From: Opisthocomus hoazin
Taxonomy: Eukaryota; Chordata; Aves; Opisthocomiformes; Opisthocomidae
NCBI RefSeq assembly: GCF_030867145.1
Contig: NC_134433.1
Coordinates: forward strand, 17,457,896-17,521,895
DNA: 64,000 bases
Reading direction: 5' to 3'
Numbering within the stretch: the first letter of the stretch is position 1; the number at the start of each line of letters is the position of its first letter. The position numbers and the translations under genes are program-made. The notes under the pieces are model-generated. The model saw only the letters and a program-made list of their open reading frames with translations. It did not search any database and was not told where the DNA came from. This document shows, one piece after another, positions 1 through 13,000 of the stretch.

Positions 1-917
1 TATGGCTGTGCAGTAGCATGATTAATGTGCTTTCTGACACTCTGTTGTGGGCTAATCCTGACTGGCAGTGAAGCGCCACGCACTTCGCTCCTTTCACCCC
101 CGGCAGAGAGAGAACAGAAAGATTAAAAGCAAGAAAACTTACAGGCTGAGATAAGGATAGTTGAGTAAGGGAAGGAAAGAGAAAGAGAGAAAGAAAGAAA
201 GAAGACAAGTGATGCAAGGGCAGTCAGTCACTACCTCCCACGAGTAGACCTAATACCCAGCCAAACTGTGAACAATGGCTACCTTCCCCCACATTTTTTA
301 TTGTTGAGCATGGCATGGAATATCCCGTTGTCAGTTGGGGTCAGCTGTCCTGACTGTGTCCCCTCCCAGCTTCTTGCACACTCCCAGCCTACATGCTGGC
401 AGAGCGTAGCTGAAAAAAGAGAAAGCCTTAGTGCTATGCAAGTACTGCTCAGTGACAGCTAACGCACTAGTGTGTTATCAACACTGTTTTAGTCATGAAT
501 CCACAATGGCACCATATTGGTGACTGTGAGGAAAACTAATTCCATCCCACCCAGCCCCAGTATATACTGCATTGGTTCTTTTGCAGTAACTAGCTAGATG
601 TTTAACCATTCCTAACTTTGAGTGCTTTATCTGCAACTTTGTCATAAAACTAAAGGGTCGCATGTGATTTTGTAAGCTATGACTAATAAGCTATATTGTG
701 TAAGAATGTTTAGTCAGCTTCTGAATAACAACATAATGCAGAGTTAAAATAACTAGCTTGCATTACTACTTACGGGAGCCCTGCAAAATATGTGATACAT
801 TGTGTATTGGTTCTGCGTGAAAGAGGCTTATTGCTGGATTATGTTTGTTATCATGGATTAATTGGGATTTTCACAGGTTAAATTAAGACATAAAACTTTA
901 CATTTCATGCTTTTTAG
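1..917. other. Partial KIAA0753 intron upstream of the first visible exon
   Basis: No exon is recognisable here. The stretch runs into a good acceptor (TTTTTAG) at 917, so it is the 3' part of an intron whose start lies off the window. It contains a purine-rich GA/GAAA tract near 160-215 and otherwise unremarkable AT-rich sequence. The short frame at 268-462 has no recognisable homology and no coding character. Confidence 0.7.
160..211. repeat. Purine-rich GA/GAAA simple sequence
   Basis: A run of almost only A and G with GAAA and GAGA units, including AGAAAGAAAGAAAGAAG near its end. It is simple sequence within an intron and probably variable in length between individuals. Confidence 0.75.
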
Positions 918-1024
918 GGAGAGAGAGGGAAATTTTAGATCCTGATGCAGAGCGACGAGTTTGTGCTAGGAGACAGAAACAAGCTGCACGATCAGCTGGG
1001 ATGCTGTATGTACTCCAGCAACAG
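918..1024 (+). CDS. KIAA0753: KIAA0753 exon (1st in window)
   Basis: The acceptor is TTTTTAG and the donor CAG|GTAGGA. The first two bases complete a codon begun upstream and the exon ends on a codon boundary. It encodes [14 protein letters not shown] followed by [19 protein letters not shown], a basic helical segment that continues as a likely coiled coil into the next exon. Confidence 0.9.
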
Positions 1025-4000
1025 GTAGGAACCAGCGTTTTAAATTGGGATGTATAGGAGCTAGTTTATTGTGATGAATTTGACAGGAATTAACTGAAAC
1101 AAGAGAAATTTGATTGGGTTATCTTTGAACTTTCGTGGCATTCTAATTTAGATCTGAATGGTGTGACTAATTTCTCTCGTGACTGGCCAGAGAGATGAGC
1201 ATCACCACTGGAAAATCTGGACTTTCACTCAGAGGTTACTGTGAAGATTTAATTGTTCGTTTATAGACATAGAGCTAATTCTGACTGACTTTCCCCTCTC
1301 CCACTCCTTTCTTGACAAACAGGTAAAAGACATTCAGGATGACTTAGAAAAACTGAGTCCTCATAAAATCAAACATACTAAAAAGGTAAGATGTAATTAT
1401 CCTTCAGGCTGTATCTTATTGACACAAAGTTTTATAGCTAGTTGAGTTTGATTGTCTAGGGTACACCTGAGCCCTCTCCAGAAGGGAGATTTTTCTTTGT
1501 GTCTTTCACCTTTCATCTCATTCTCACAGAAGTGTGTCTCACTTGATCTGATAGTGCCTTTGCTGCTTCCCTCTTCTCCTCAGTTCTTATCTGTCTACAG
1601 TAAACTGGAGAGGAAGGCAGTTGGTCTTCTGCTTTTATGTGGCTCCTGATTCCTTCTTCATTCCACTTCCTTTTCTGAATAACACTGTGTTATACTCTTG
1701 ACTACTTTTTTTTAGCTTCCTGTCAATGTCACCAAGTCTTATCAACCTCCTTTCTGATTTTCTTCTCTGCCCAGCTCTTTCAGAAAGAATACTGAGAGCA
1801 TAGAATGGTTTGGTTGGAAGGGACCTTACAGATCATCTAGTTCCCACCTCCCTTCCGTGGGCAGGGACACAAGATCATGCCTACTGTTTGGCCAATATTG
1901 TCACATTGTTCTCTTGTGCTTTTCCATCACTTATATTTTCTTCTGTAACAAAAACTGGTGGATGGAGAATGTTCTATATTTCTGCAATTGTTGCACATTA
2001 AGGTCAAGCCCACAACTACAATACTCTCTTGCCATAGACAGTAGAAACATCAGAATATGTTAAAACCAGGCTATTTTATTTCAATCTGGCATGATACATG
2101 ATGTCAGTGCTGTTGTGTAGTACCTTTAGATTATTTAAATGCCTTTTTTGTTTTGTCTCACAAATGGTCTCATATCAATCAGAATTACCCCAAGCCTGAG
2201 TGTTTCTCTATGAAATTTTGGCAACAGTTCTTTGAATAGTATCAGTATTTATAGAAACTGTAGCTATTAAAGCATTTCTTTTTCATTTTTCCAGTCTCGA
2301 GCAGTATCCAGATTGGCAGCAGCACACAGAGGAGCTGTACGAGCCTTGCAGGCATTTGCCAATCAGTTTACCGATCAAACAGAGATTCCTACCCACTACA
2401 AGGAACTGGGCAGACTCATTCGACAACTGTCTCTCTGTTCCGCGAAACTAGAAGTGGATTCTTCCATTTCTGATGTTATCATAGATATTTTGCTGCAAGT
2501 TGAGGTGGGAAAAAACATTTTGTTTTTGCTAAGGCAGAAAAGATGTAGTGAAATATAAGACTGCAAACTATATTGTGTGTTCATGAAATGGCAGAATATC
2601 TTACTGTTGGTTTTGGATTTTTTAAAAGCCATATTTTCTAGTGTATAAATATGTTTCTAATGTTCCTAAATAATGGTGGTCTAAAACAGAGTTGCATCCT
2701 AAACATGGAAGCTACCTGCTGCTGTTCTTGTTGATGCTGTTCCTGTCTTTATTGGCTCTCCTGGTAGAATGAGGACTGGTATCGATAATCATAACAAAGG
2801 AGTTTCTGATCATTTGCCATTTGCAGGACTAAAAGAATTGCATTTTACGCATTGGTGTAAGTTACGTGTTTATTGTTTTGCAACATATGCTTTAGTCATC
2901 AGGATTAGTGATCAGCATCTGAGCCTCACACCTTGTGGTGGGTGCAGAATTGTCCAGGCAGAAGATAAAGTTGTAGTTACAAGAGTTACTTAAGCTCTGT
3001 GCCCTTCAAATGGCTTTTGTTAGTGATATCTCATGTCTTAAAACATGTTGCTGGGATAAGAGAAAAGTTCTGATTCACGTTTCCTGCTGCAGTTCCTACC
3101 TACAAGATTATTTGTTTTTAAGTAAGAACCTATGTAACCTGAACTATTATGCAACCAGTATTTAATTTGAATAAAAGAAACTGATACAATTGCCATAAGA
3201 TATTTTATTTTCCTGAAAATATTGTTCTAACTGTAAGAGCTGTGGTTTTATTTTTACTGTTCTGAACTGCTTATGAGAACAGTAACAGGGCTGACTGCCT
3301 AGGAACAGGAAAGGAGGTAAAATTGTTTAAGTCTGGACTTAGCATTTGAAGAAGTGTCTGTCTCTCTTGCCGTAGTCATGTGGGCATTTTTTTTTGCCTG
3401 TAGCCTTTGTGTCCATTTCCTTTTGAACACACTGTAAGGAGATAATTTGCTGGAGTCATCTGTAAATGCAAAAATGCGAGCCCTTTCTGTAAGATTTAAG
3501 CTACTAATATGAAGAAGATTCTGCATGAACAAGCTATCAGGAATAATCACTACCACAAAAACCAAAAACAAAACCACACCAAAAAAAGTTCCGACTGCTT
3601 GAATTTGCTTCTCATTATTACATCACGTCTACTAGGAGAGTAATTAAAATTCTAAATATTTGGGGCAGGATCTGGATTCACTGATGGAAAAGAAACAAAC
3701 ACCCAAAAAAGTGAAGAAATATATTTCAGCGTCTCGGGGCAAATCTCCACGGAACACTGAGACATTTCCAGCCAGAAAGCAGCATGCGTCTCCAAAAGGA
3801 GAAAACAAACCTCTCAACTTAAAGGGACAGCATGGACAAGAACCTAGAAAACCTTCAGCTGCCAGGAGTCTCTTGACTGGTTTGTATTTTGAGTTATTAA
3901 ATACATTTTTATCAGTTAACTTACCATCTGCAGTTCAGTTTTGTAGCGTGTTATATATTGTTGGTCTGAAGTGTATAACAGCTCATATAGAGTTATGTGA

Positions 4001-7000
4001 TTCACATAGCCTTGTTACGCATTTTTTTTTCAGCTGTTCCCCTGAGATGATAGACCTGCAGGTTTATAGTCCTCTTTATAACTATATTATTATTATCCTC
4101 ATGTTCTTCCTATTTTTGTCCATTCCTTTTACCATTGGCTACACTTGGATTGTTTTTCTGCAGTGTACACCTAAATGGCAGTTTACAAGTTGATGTCAAA
4201 GGTGCATACAGAACATTTCCAAATGTTTACCTAGATAACACTGTATAAATATATTATTTTGGAATGCAAAGTCGCTGACTGGTAGCATATCTCCAACAAA
4301 GCTACCTTTGTCTAACTGTTTACAGTGAAAAAATATGCTGAAGCCTTGGCTCAGAATGTCCTTGGTTTGTGCAGTTTCTCTACTTTTGAGAGGGGTGGCC
4401 GTGTTTTATTGTTGCCAGTTCGTTAATGTTAATGTCTTCTGCACAGTGATCACAGTTTCAGTACCTAGCAACACCTTAACTGATAGTTAAGTGGAAGACT
4501 TGTTTTTTCACTACTGGTTCACCATGCAATCTTTGGGAATTGGTTTACTTTATTGTTCTTTTACTTCATATATGAAAGGAAATGGGCTTTACTCTTTCTC
4601 AAGGTGAGATAAAGTTACCACCTGAAGTATTTTGACACCTCATGAAAACCATTATAGCTTATTACATTAATATGTAACCTATATTAAGTATTTTCCTTCT
4701 TTGGGGTGTCTTTCTCATGCCTCATACTGTTTTTTGCTAAAATAGTAAGTATTCCTTTCTACCTCTAGGTAAGGGCAAGAAGAATTCTATGAGATTAATT
4801 AATCTTTGGCAGTCCAGAGAGACAGTATATTGACAAGCATCTAATGATTTCCGCATGTCTTGCTGTCTAAAAAAGAATGTTTTGTTATCACTGCCTAGAC
4901 CTCATATGGCAATTACTACCAAAAGGCTTTCCTATGATTTTCATATATATGTCTGTTTTCAAATGTCTATATACATATGAATATATATATGCACGCAAAA
5001 CCCAAAATATCCTGTTTATTGAAACAGAGTAAGAAAGACAATTTATTTAATACTTGTCAAGAGATACAAGGAGCTTTGTTTCTTTTTCTATTTTATTTTT
5101 TTGGATAATGGTAGAGCTTAGAAGTTCATGATTAGGTATACCTAGCATAACAGAAGTATCAAATGTAGAAATAAAGATGATTCTTGCCCCTTTCAACTTA
5201 CACTTGAAAGCTTATTTATTATTTTTGATACAGATAATCATTGACATGTTTCAAATATTTCAGCAGTTCAGAAGGCAGACAGTTGTGCCCATATATTGCA
5301 CAATAAATTCCAAGAAGAAAATGGCCCACCTACTCCAGAGCGAAGTGCCACTTTACAAGGAAGCATAGATGCACTGGTGAGAGCTAGAGCTGTAAAAAAA
5401 GGTCCCATAATTGAAAGTAGCCCTATGAAGGAGAAGGGCGTGTTATTACCTGCAAAATCACAGGTATGGAAGTGATAAAAGAATTTATTCTCTTTTTCTA
5501 CTTGTCCTCTGGGATTTGTTGTATAATGTAAGTAATTTCATCACATGTTTTTTGAAAGTAGTGTTGTTGTTCCTTGGAAATGCACTGTACAACTAGAAAC
5601 AATGAATAGCAGAATTAGCAAGGAAACCTTTCACCGAAACTAATTTCGTGTTTGACATTAGTATGGTTATTTTTCAATTTGAAATTAAAGCTGAAAGATT
5701 TTCCTCTTACTGGTCGTACTCTGCCATGAAAAATGTACTGAGCAGTAATGGTATGCTAATGTTAGTGTAAGGATATAAGTTAGGCAGATTTACTTCATTG
5801 ATTACAGAAATTGTAAAACTTCACAATATTCTGGTTTCTGGTAAGTTCTTGCAACCAGCAAGAGGCTTCTGTATTGCAAATAAGTGAGTTCTTTAAAGAA
5901 TATTTCAAAGTGCTAAATTTTGCGAATAGTTGGGATTTTTTAGTAAATGGTTTTTTTTCCCCTTCATCAGAGCATCGCCTTCAGCTTGAAAAGTCAGATC
6001 TGATACAGTAACATAGGTGTACACATATGTGACTTTTACTGCTTCCCATTTCTATCTATCAGTGAGGATTGTGGGCAGGAAGGTTAATCATTTCAATAAT
6101 TCATACTGAGGAGAATAGTCTAAGTGTCCCTGTACCAAATACAAATATGGCAATATTATAGTTTCATGAATGAATAAAATGTTACCTTGTAAACCTTCTC
6201 TTTGGATTAACTAAGATTTAACACAGAGTCTAATTCTGAAAATTTCAAAAGAAGTTTTCCCCCATAAAAAGCAACATTAGAAAAATTGAAACTGTTTGCA
6301 AAAGGAATAGTTGCAGGTTTAAGCATATGTTCTGTTTGGGCACAATTGTACTTGCCTTTACATCAGTTGTAAAACCTCCATGTCAACTCTGCAACAAAGC
6401 CAGAAGCATGACTTCAAGACAAATTCTGAAGCAGAATGCAAAATACTTTTAACAATTCAGCAACTGGAATATAGGTTTTTAATGTGTTTGTGTTAATTTT
6501 AAGGGAATGCTGAAATCTCCAAAATCAAGACAGGTACAGCCTCAAAGAAAGCATGCCCGATTTCAAGAGACAACTATAGCTTTCCAGCTAAAAGAGAACA
6601 AACGACTTATTAAGGAGAGCAGAATACCCTGCGTGCCTCCAAACCCTACATCTCCACCTGTTTCACCTAAGCGGTATGTTCACAGTCCAGTGGCACCCAT
6701 CTTTATGGGACTTTCCTGTGGAAATTCTGCTGTATCTGTACTAGTAAATAGGATGGATTTGGCTTGGCTGTCAGACCATGAAGGCAAGTGGCACAACACC
6801 GCTTGCTACCGGATCGCTGTATTCTTTTCCCACTTGTCACAAAGTGGCCTCATTCATACAGCCTGCGAAGAGCTGTTGCTTTATGCTTTTTCCTGGATCA
6901 GGTCCAAGTATTGTTTGGGAGTCACAGGCCAAACTGTGCTAGACAGGGCACTGACAAAATACACAGTATGCGGAATGGGTATTCACCGCACTGCATTAAG

Positions 7001-10000
7001 AAGGTGAATATTATCTCCCTGTTCCAGAAGGACAAAATATCTGTCTTTGTCCTAGCCAGTAATGGAGTGCAGGTTTGTTTATTTTAAACTATATTCAGCA
7101 TGCTGTAGACCAGGATTCCCCGAATTTAGTTTGCATTGGGACTGCTGTTTGTGGCAATTGAAGCAGGAGATTCAACTGCCCACCCAGCTGCTGGATCTGT
7201 AGTAGGCAGTGTGCATGGTAAGATATGGAGCTTTTCTCTCCAGCTAGTATTTGTGGATAGCCATGAAGTTGCCTATTTGCCAGTAGCAGAGACGTAATTG
7301 AAGATCCCTGGTTCTCAATAGAATTTCCTGGCTTATATGGTCTGAAAGTCAGTATTAATTTTCTCTCTGAAGTTTTTTGCAAGTTTTCTAAGACTCAGAA
7401 TCACATGATTCCATTCTTCAGTTGTTAGAATGTGTATTTTGTAACACTGTATGTTACTGTTTTATTTTTGAAGACTAGGATGACTTGAAGCCGAAAATTC
7501 AAGAAGAGTGAAGGTTCTAAGTGACCTTAGCAGAGGAAAAATGAAAAAAATAAAAAAGTTAAAGTAATTAATTACTTTGAAGAGCTAATAAATGGTGTCA
7601 CGTCTGATATGGTCTTCTCCCTACTCCCACCAGTCCCCCAAAAAGTACATTTATGTGTTTAGCTTTTTAAAATTATTGTTGTCATACCAAGTTTCAGAAT
7701 GGCATTGTCATTTGTTCTTTTTTGTGTAGGTCACAAAGTGCTTCTCCAACCAAGTATGCAAACAAAGTTGAGAAGGCAGTACGGGAGCGCTTAGAACCTC
7801 TGTTAGATAGGACACAGGTAGTACAGTCAAGCTCATGCCACTGTTTGAAGGATGCCTTTAGAGCTGTAAAATATTTATAAAGGGGCAACACACAGTTTCT
7901 TTTCAACTTAATGCAAGTCATATTTATGTAGTCAACATAGTTTTGGACATTTGGAGAGTGTATTTCCATTTCAGTGTGTGGGTCCTAAATTATTGTAATA
8001 AAGTTTGGCAAAGCTGCATTAAATATTTTGGTTAGCTTCTTGTGAAGTAGATGCGTTTTTAAGTTGTTGTTGAATGGTCATAACAGTTCCACATTGAACA
8101 TGACCGGGCTTGATAAGATTATTTTAATAATTCTTATAATGCCATATTTAATCACTAAATGAATTTGGACTACTAATGTTAATGACTAATAATACAGAAA
8201 GCTTGCTTATCATGAGAGCATTTACATTTTATTTAGAAGATTAGTCTCTCCTTGGAAACAAACTGTCATTTTTTTGTTTTGTTTTGGTTTTTTTAATAGC
8301 AGGTTGCAGCAAATGCAGATTGTCTGAGTGAAAAGCTACTGGATGATCTTTTGGAAGATACTGCTCAGGAACTGTGGAATATGGAACAGCATGAGAGACT
8401 CCAGACCAAGGCTCTGCCTATGGCTGTCACTCATAGTCTGGAGTCAATGTTGCAAAGAATGGAAGAAATTGAAGTAAGATTTTCTATTGTGGTTGGTCTT
8501 ACTAGTGCTCATTTCTTGCTTACTGTCCATAAATCTGTAAGTATCTACATTCTTAAATGAAGCAAGGTCTGACTGGATCAGTGTATGAAATTAAAGACTT
8601 GGAAGGAGTTTGCACTTCCAGTGACAAGTAGTGTAAGAATAGAAGAATGTTTGCCCTAATGGTTTTATGGCTAGCTTTAGGGATGGAAGACCTGAGTTTG
8701 ATTCCCACATCAAGACATTGTGGCTTAGATCATCATATATGAATGGGAGAATCAATATGGTGATTATGTTGATTGTCTCACAGGTTGGAAAGTGTTTGAA
8801 TATTTATGAATTTTTTTTTCTTCTTTTTTTTTGTGATCTAGGATCCTAGTAGTCTAATAGCATGAGCATCTCAGACATATGCTCTGGCAATCCAAAATAT
8901 TTTACAGGCCAACGTGGGGAAGTCAGACAAATACATGGTTATCTGTGCCCTTATTTATCTATCTTTCTATGTAAATATTCATGAAGTTATCAATTCCTTG
9001 ACTTGAACTTTCTCGTGTATTGCTTTCTTAAAAATTTTTCTTTGATCAGCTGTTCCATAGTTTTTGGTTCAATTCTCATTTCGACCTTCCTGTTCAGTGA
9101 AATTTAGCCTAACTTAAAACTACTGAGTTTAGTGCTATTGACTTCTAGAGATCTATTCATAAGTTGGAGGCGTGAAGCTTACATTGTGCAGTGTCATTAT
9201 CCGTATGAGGCATACATTTGGATTTACTGTTGGTAAGTCAGGAACAGCGTGAGGGCTTGTTTGGCTAATTGCTGTTGATCTGAAATGATACTGGCAACTA
9301 GTTTGAGTCTTCATCTTGGATGAGATGGTTATCTGTGATTTCACCCCCGTACCCCTTTCTGTGTTATGTTAACTAGGCAAAATAAACCTACTTTGACCAA
9401 GGAGGATCATGAATGACCTGCTTTCCTATGGGGTGATACCTAGTACAGCTGAACTGCTAAATATGTGTTGACTGATTAATTTTGTATGTTCAAAACCAGA
9501 GATACCAGGAGGCTGTACGGAGGAGATTCACCCAGATTGTGTACAATGATTCAGAATTCTGGGCCCAGGAAGACAAAATGGGTAAGTGTGTTTTTAATGC
9601 AATTTACTTTTACCTGTAATCTGTATCTGTAAATTCAAATATTTTTAAATCAAAATCATTGGATTATGTGTTACCCAATACCACCAGCCAGACACATTAT
9701 TTACTATAGGTGCTCCTTTCAGAGGACTGTTTCTAAAATATAGTTCTAAAATCAATGTTTTGAAGAGGAAGGATCTCTTCTGAGAACAGGCTGTCATTTT
9801 TTACTTGCCTTTATTGGGGCTGCATTTGGATGGAAAGCACTGCTAGTGCAACTTAGCTGAAGGGTCGGAATCTTTAGCATGTACTTCCAATCATCAAATG
9901 TTAAGTTTGAATGTTGTTGACCCTCTTCTAGGCATTTTTAATTCCTTAGCTTAGATATGTTCTTTTCTACCAAAATGTGAGTAATGATTTTTGTGCAGTG

Positions 10001-13000
10001 AAGAAGGTGTTCCATAAGCACATACACTCTAATTCATCTGTAAGCTACTTGAATTTACTCCAGAAGATAGCTGGTTTACTTTCTAAGTCTGAGGTATACT
10101 AAAGCCACTTCACTTGTTTTCTTGTTAAGCTCTTCAAGACTTGCATGTCTTCAGTTTTGAGAAAAGGACTGGTAAATCTCAGTCTTGAAAATAGTATTTA
10201 ATGTGTTCTTATTTGACTTGTTTCCATTGAAACGCCCTTAATTACTTAGCAGTAATCATTTTCATGCTGAAGAATTCAGAACTATTCTTAAGAGTTCACA
10301 GGCTGAGGTAAGGTACAGTGAAACAGTTTGTTCCTACTGTTGATTGGCTTAGGCAGGAGCAAGCAGATACTAATTTTCTAGTTTACTACTTCCATTTTAT
10401 TTCCTTTGTTTTAATAAACCACCAGTTTAAGTGGCTTAAAGTTCAAGAGTAAGTGTTAGGTAAATATTAATGTAGCAGTGAATCCGTGACAGTTTAAGGA
10501 TCTTCTGTCAGTACACAGAAGATAATATTAAATTGCTTAAGCTTAGAAGATCTTTCTCTTCCCTTATTCCTTTCAAGTGATGGTGATATGGTTTTTAGAT
10601 CTTGCCGCATACAGGCAAGTTTAATTTTTATAGCCTCAGAAAATCTGGATTTTTCTGTACAGAATTTCTTATCCAATCTGCTTCAGCAAAAAGTATTTAA
10701 TCCTTGAAAAAAACACAGTTTGGATGCTTCCAGTTCACATTAATCACAGTTTTCCTGCTTGTTTTTGTTGTCAAGAAAATAAATGGAAGAATGTAAAGTC
10801 CTTCCAATGAAAGATATAACTAACATTTCACATAAGATTAAATTTTTGATAGAGAGGGACCTAAGTAATATTAGTAAGAAACTGTTCACTAGCGAAAGGT
10901 AGCATTCCAAACAATAGTTTGATATTTCCTATACCTAAGTGTACATACTTTAGTATTGTTTGCCACAGTGGCATGCTAATAAGGATGACTTATGTTTGTT
11001 GTTTTTCCCAACCCCCTGCTCTATTCTTTATCCTACTATTTGTTTGAATATGACAGTGAAGCTACATTAATTTTCCAAGCTGAGTATGTGATCACATAGT
11101 GACTTTAATGGAACTGTGTTGTTTTATGCTAGTCAGAAAATCTCACAATAAGACTGGTGAAGACTTAGCCCAAATCTTGTTGTTGGTTTTTTTCCATATC
11201 TTGGATCTAATGCCAAGCTTAATAGACTACACCAGTCTTGGGGGGGTATTTTCTATCTGTCCTCCAGAAGTATCTGCTGACACAACAAAGTATTTATACT
11301 AAAGGTAGGATTTGTAAAATGCTCAGCTTTAATACACTGAGCTCTTGGAAATTCTATCTTGAATGTACATTTTAGTGGCTTGTCACCTTCAATACTTGAC
11401 TTATCTGAAGGACTTCCTCTTAAAAGAAGCAGTCTTTGTGAGGACTTACCTGCAATAAATGTAGTTTTTCTCTTCCAAAGAAGCAATTTTAAATGTTATT
11501 TTCTTACTCTTAGAACAACAAATTACATCAGTAGCTAAAAGACCTACATCACCTCATCCAATTCAGATAACCAAATTAACTGGATGCACAGAGGCAGAAA
11601 TGGGCATTTTATTTGAAAAAGTTCTTGATGGCAAGTAAGTAGAATATTCGGCCCTACGCTAAGCTGTGGTGCGTATGAGCTATATGTCTTCATTATAATG
11701 TTTTCATTACAGAAAATTATGGGTACTGTTTGAAGAGATGATTCTAATCCTTCAAAAAGATACTTGAAAATCTAATTCTGGCTTAATGACTATTTTATAT
11801 TTCCAGTGATATTGATAAAAACAAAGAAGCAGAGAAGAAATTGCAGACTGGAAATGACATTCTGCAGCCCTTGACTCGGAATTCTCGACAGAAGGAGTGC
11901 AATGTGTCTCTCTCTGTGCCAAAGCATATGCTTCAGAGCATCTTGGATTACAACAGCAGATACAAACATCACTTAAAGCTTATTTCCCATGAGGCAGTAG
12001 GCAGTTTCAATCCATGGCAGATTGCTGAGAGGTATATGAACTATCTTGGTGTTTTTGAAGTGAAAGTATCAGCCGATGAACAGGTTTTTCTGTCCCTATT
12101 CAGGAAAGGAGTTGGGAGGGGGCCATTTAAATTCCATATTGAAAGCCAGAAGCAGTCAGCTATCTGTGGTACTTGATGTTCATGGATTTTTAAGGTAGTC
12201 GGATAAAACAAAAGAATATGGGAGCAGAATGTCCTGGAGGAGTGATTATTTTTCACATCTTTCTATGGTGTTACCAGAAAAAAACCTGCGTGAAATACAG
12301 GGTAACTTAAATTATTTTCAGAAGGCTATAATCAACAGGTAAATTGAAGGAAACAAAATTAATTTCTTTTTTTTTTTTTTCTCTTCCTGAGTGAAAAAGA
12401 AATAAAGCACTATAAATAACTGCAACTTTTAATCTTTGTGGTGAGGGATTATGAAGTTGTTGTTTTGTGGAACAACAGTAGATGCTCTTTAAAAAGAGAC
12501 CACTGGCCTTAGCACAGATTTCAGCGCATTCTCTTCCACAAGTCTTCATGCTTCTGGAGTTCACTGTGGAAAGTGAGATATAGGTGGCTTACCATCCCTT
12601 AGTACAAACAGAAGAGATGAAGAAGCGATAAGTAACAGTCTCTCTGCTGTTTGCTTCCTGCCAAAGAAAAGTTGTTTATCACGCTCAGTGCTAAGGAAGC
12701 ACGGCAATGTAAGCTGAAATACCCACCCTTGCACTGAAGCTTGCTCAGTACCGGATTATAGCAACTAAATTACATCACTGGTTATAATTTCCTTGCACTT
12801 TTCTTGAGTGATTGCCTACAATTGCCTAGAAATTGTTTTCAATATGTATGATATATTTTAGAAATCACCTAGTGGTCTTGTAAAGTCCCAGCCCAAAAAA
12901 AGCATGGAAATAGAGGCTGAACTTGAACCTTGCTAGTCCTGTTCTTTCAGAACTGAAGAAATACTGGCACAGCATCAGTTGGCATAGAGGGGCTGTTAAT

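Noticed and set aside
3880..4193. Extension of the exon at 3669 into a hydrophobic C-terminus
   Set aside because: It is intron read-through. Splicing to 5264 restores the conserved frame.
6674..7007. Extension of the exon at 6504
   Set aside because: The similarity ends exactly at a GT donor and the reading frame continues perfectly at 7730, so this is intron read-through.
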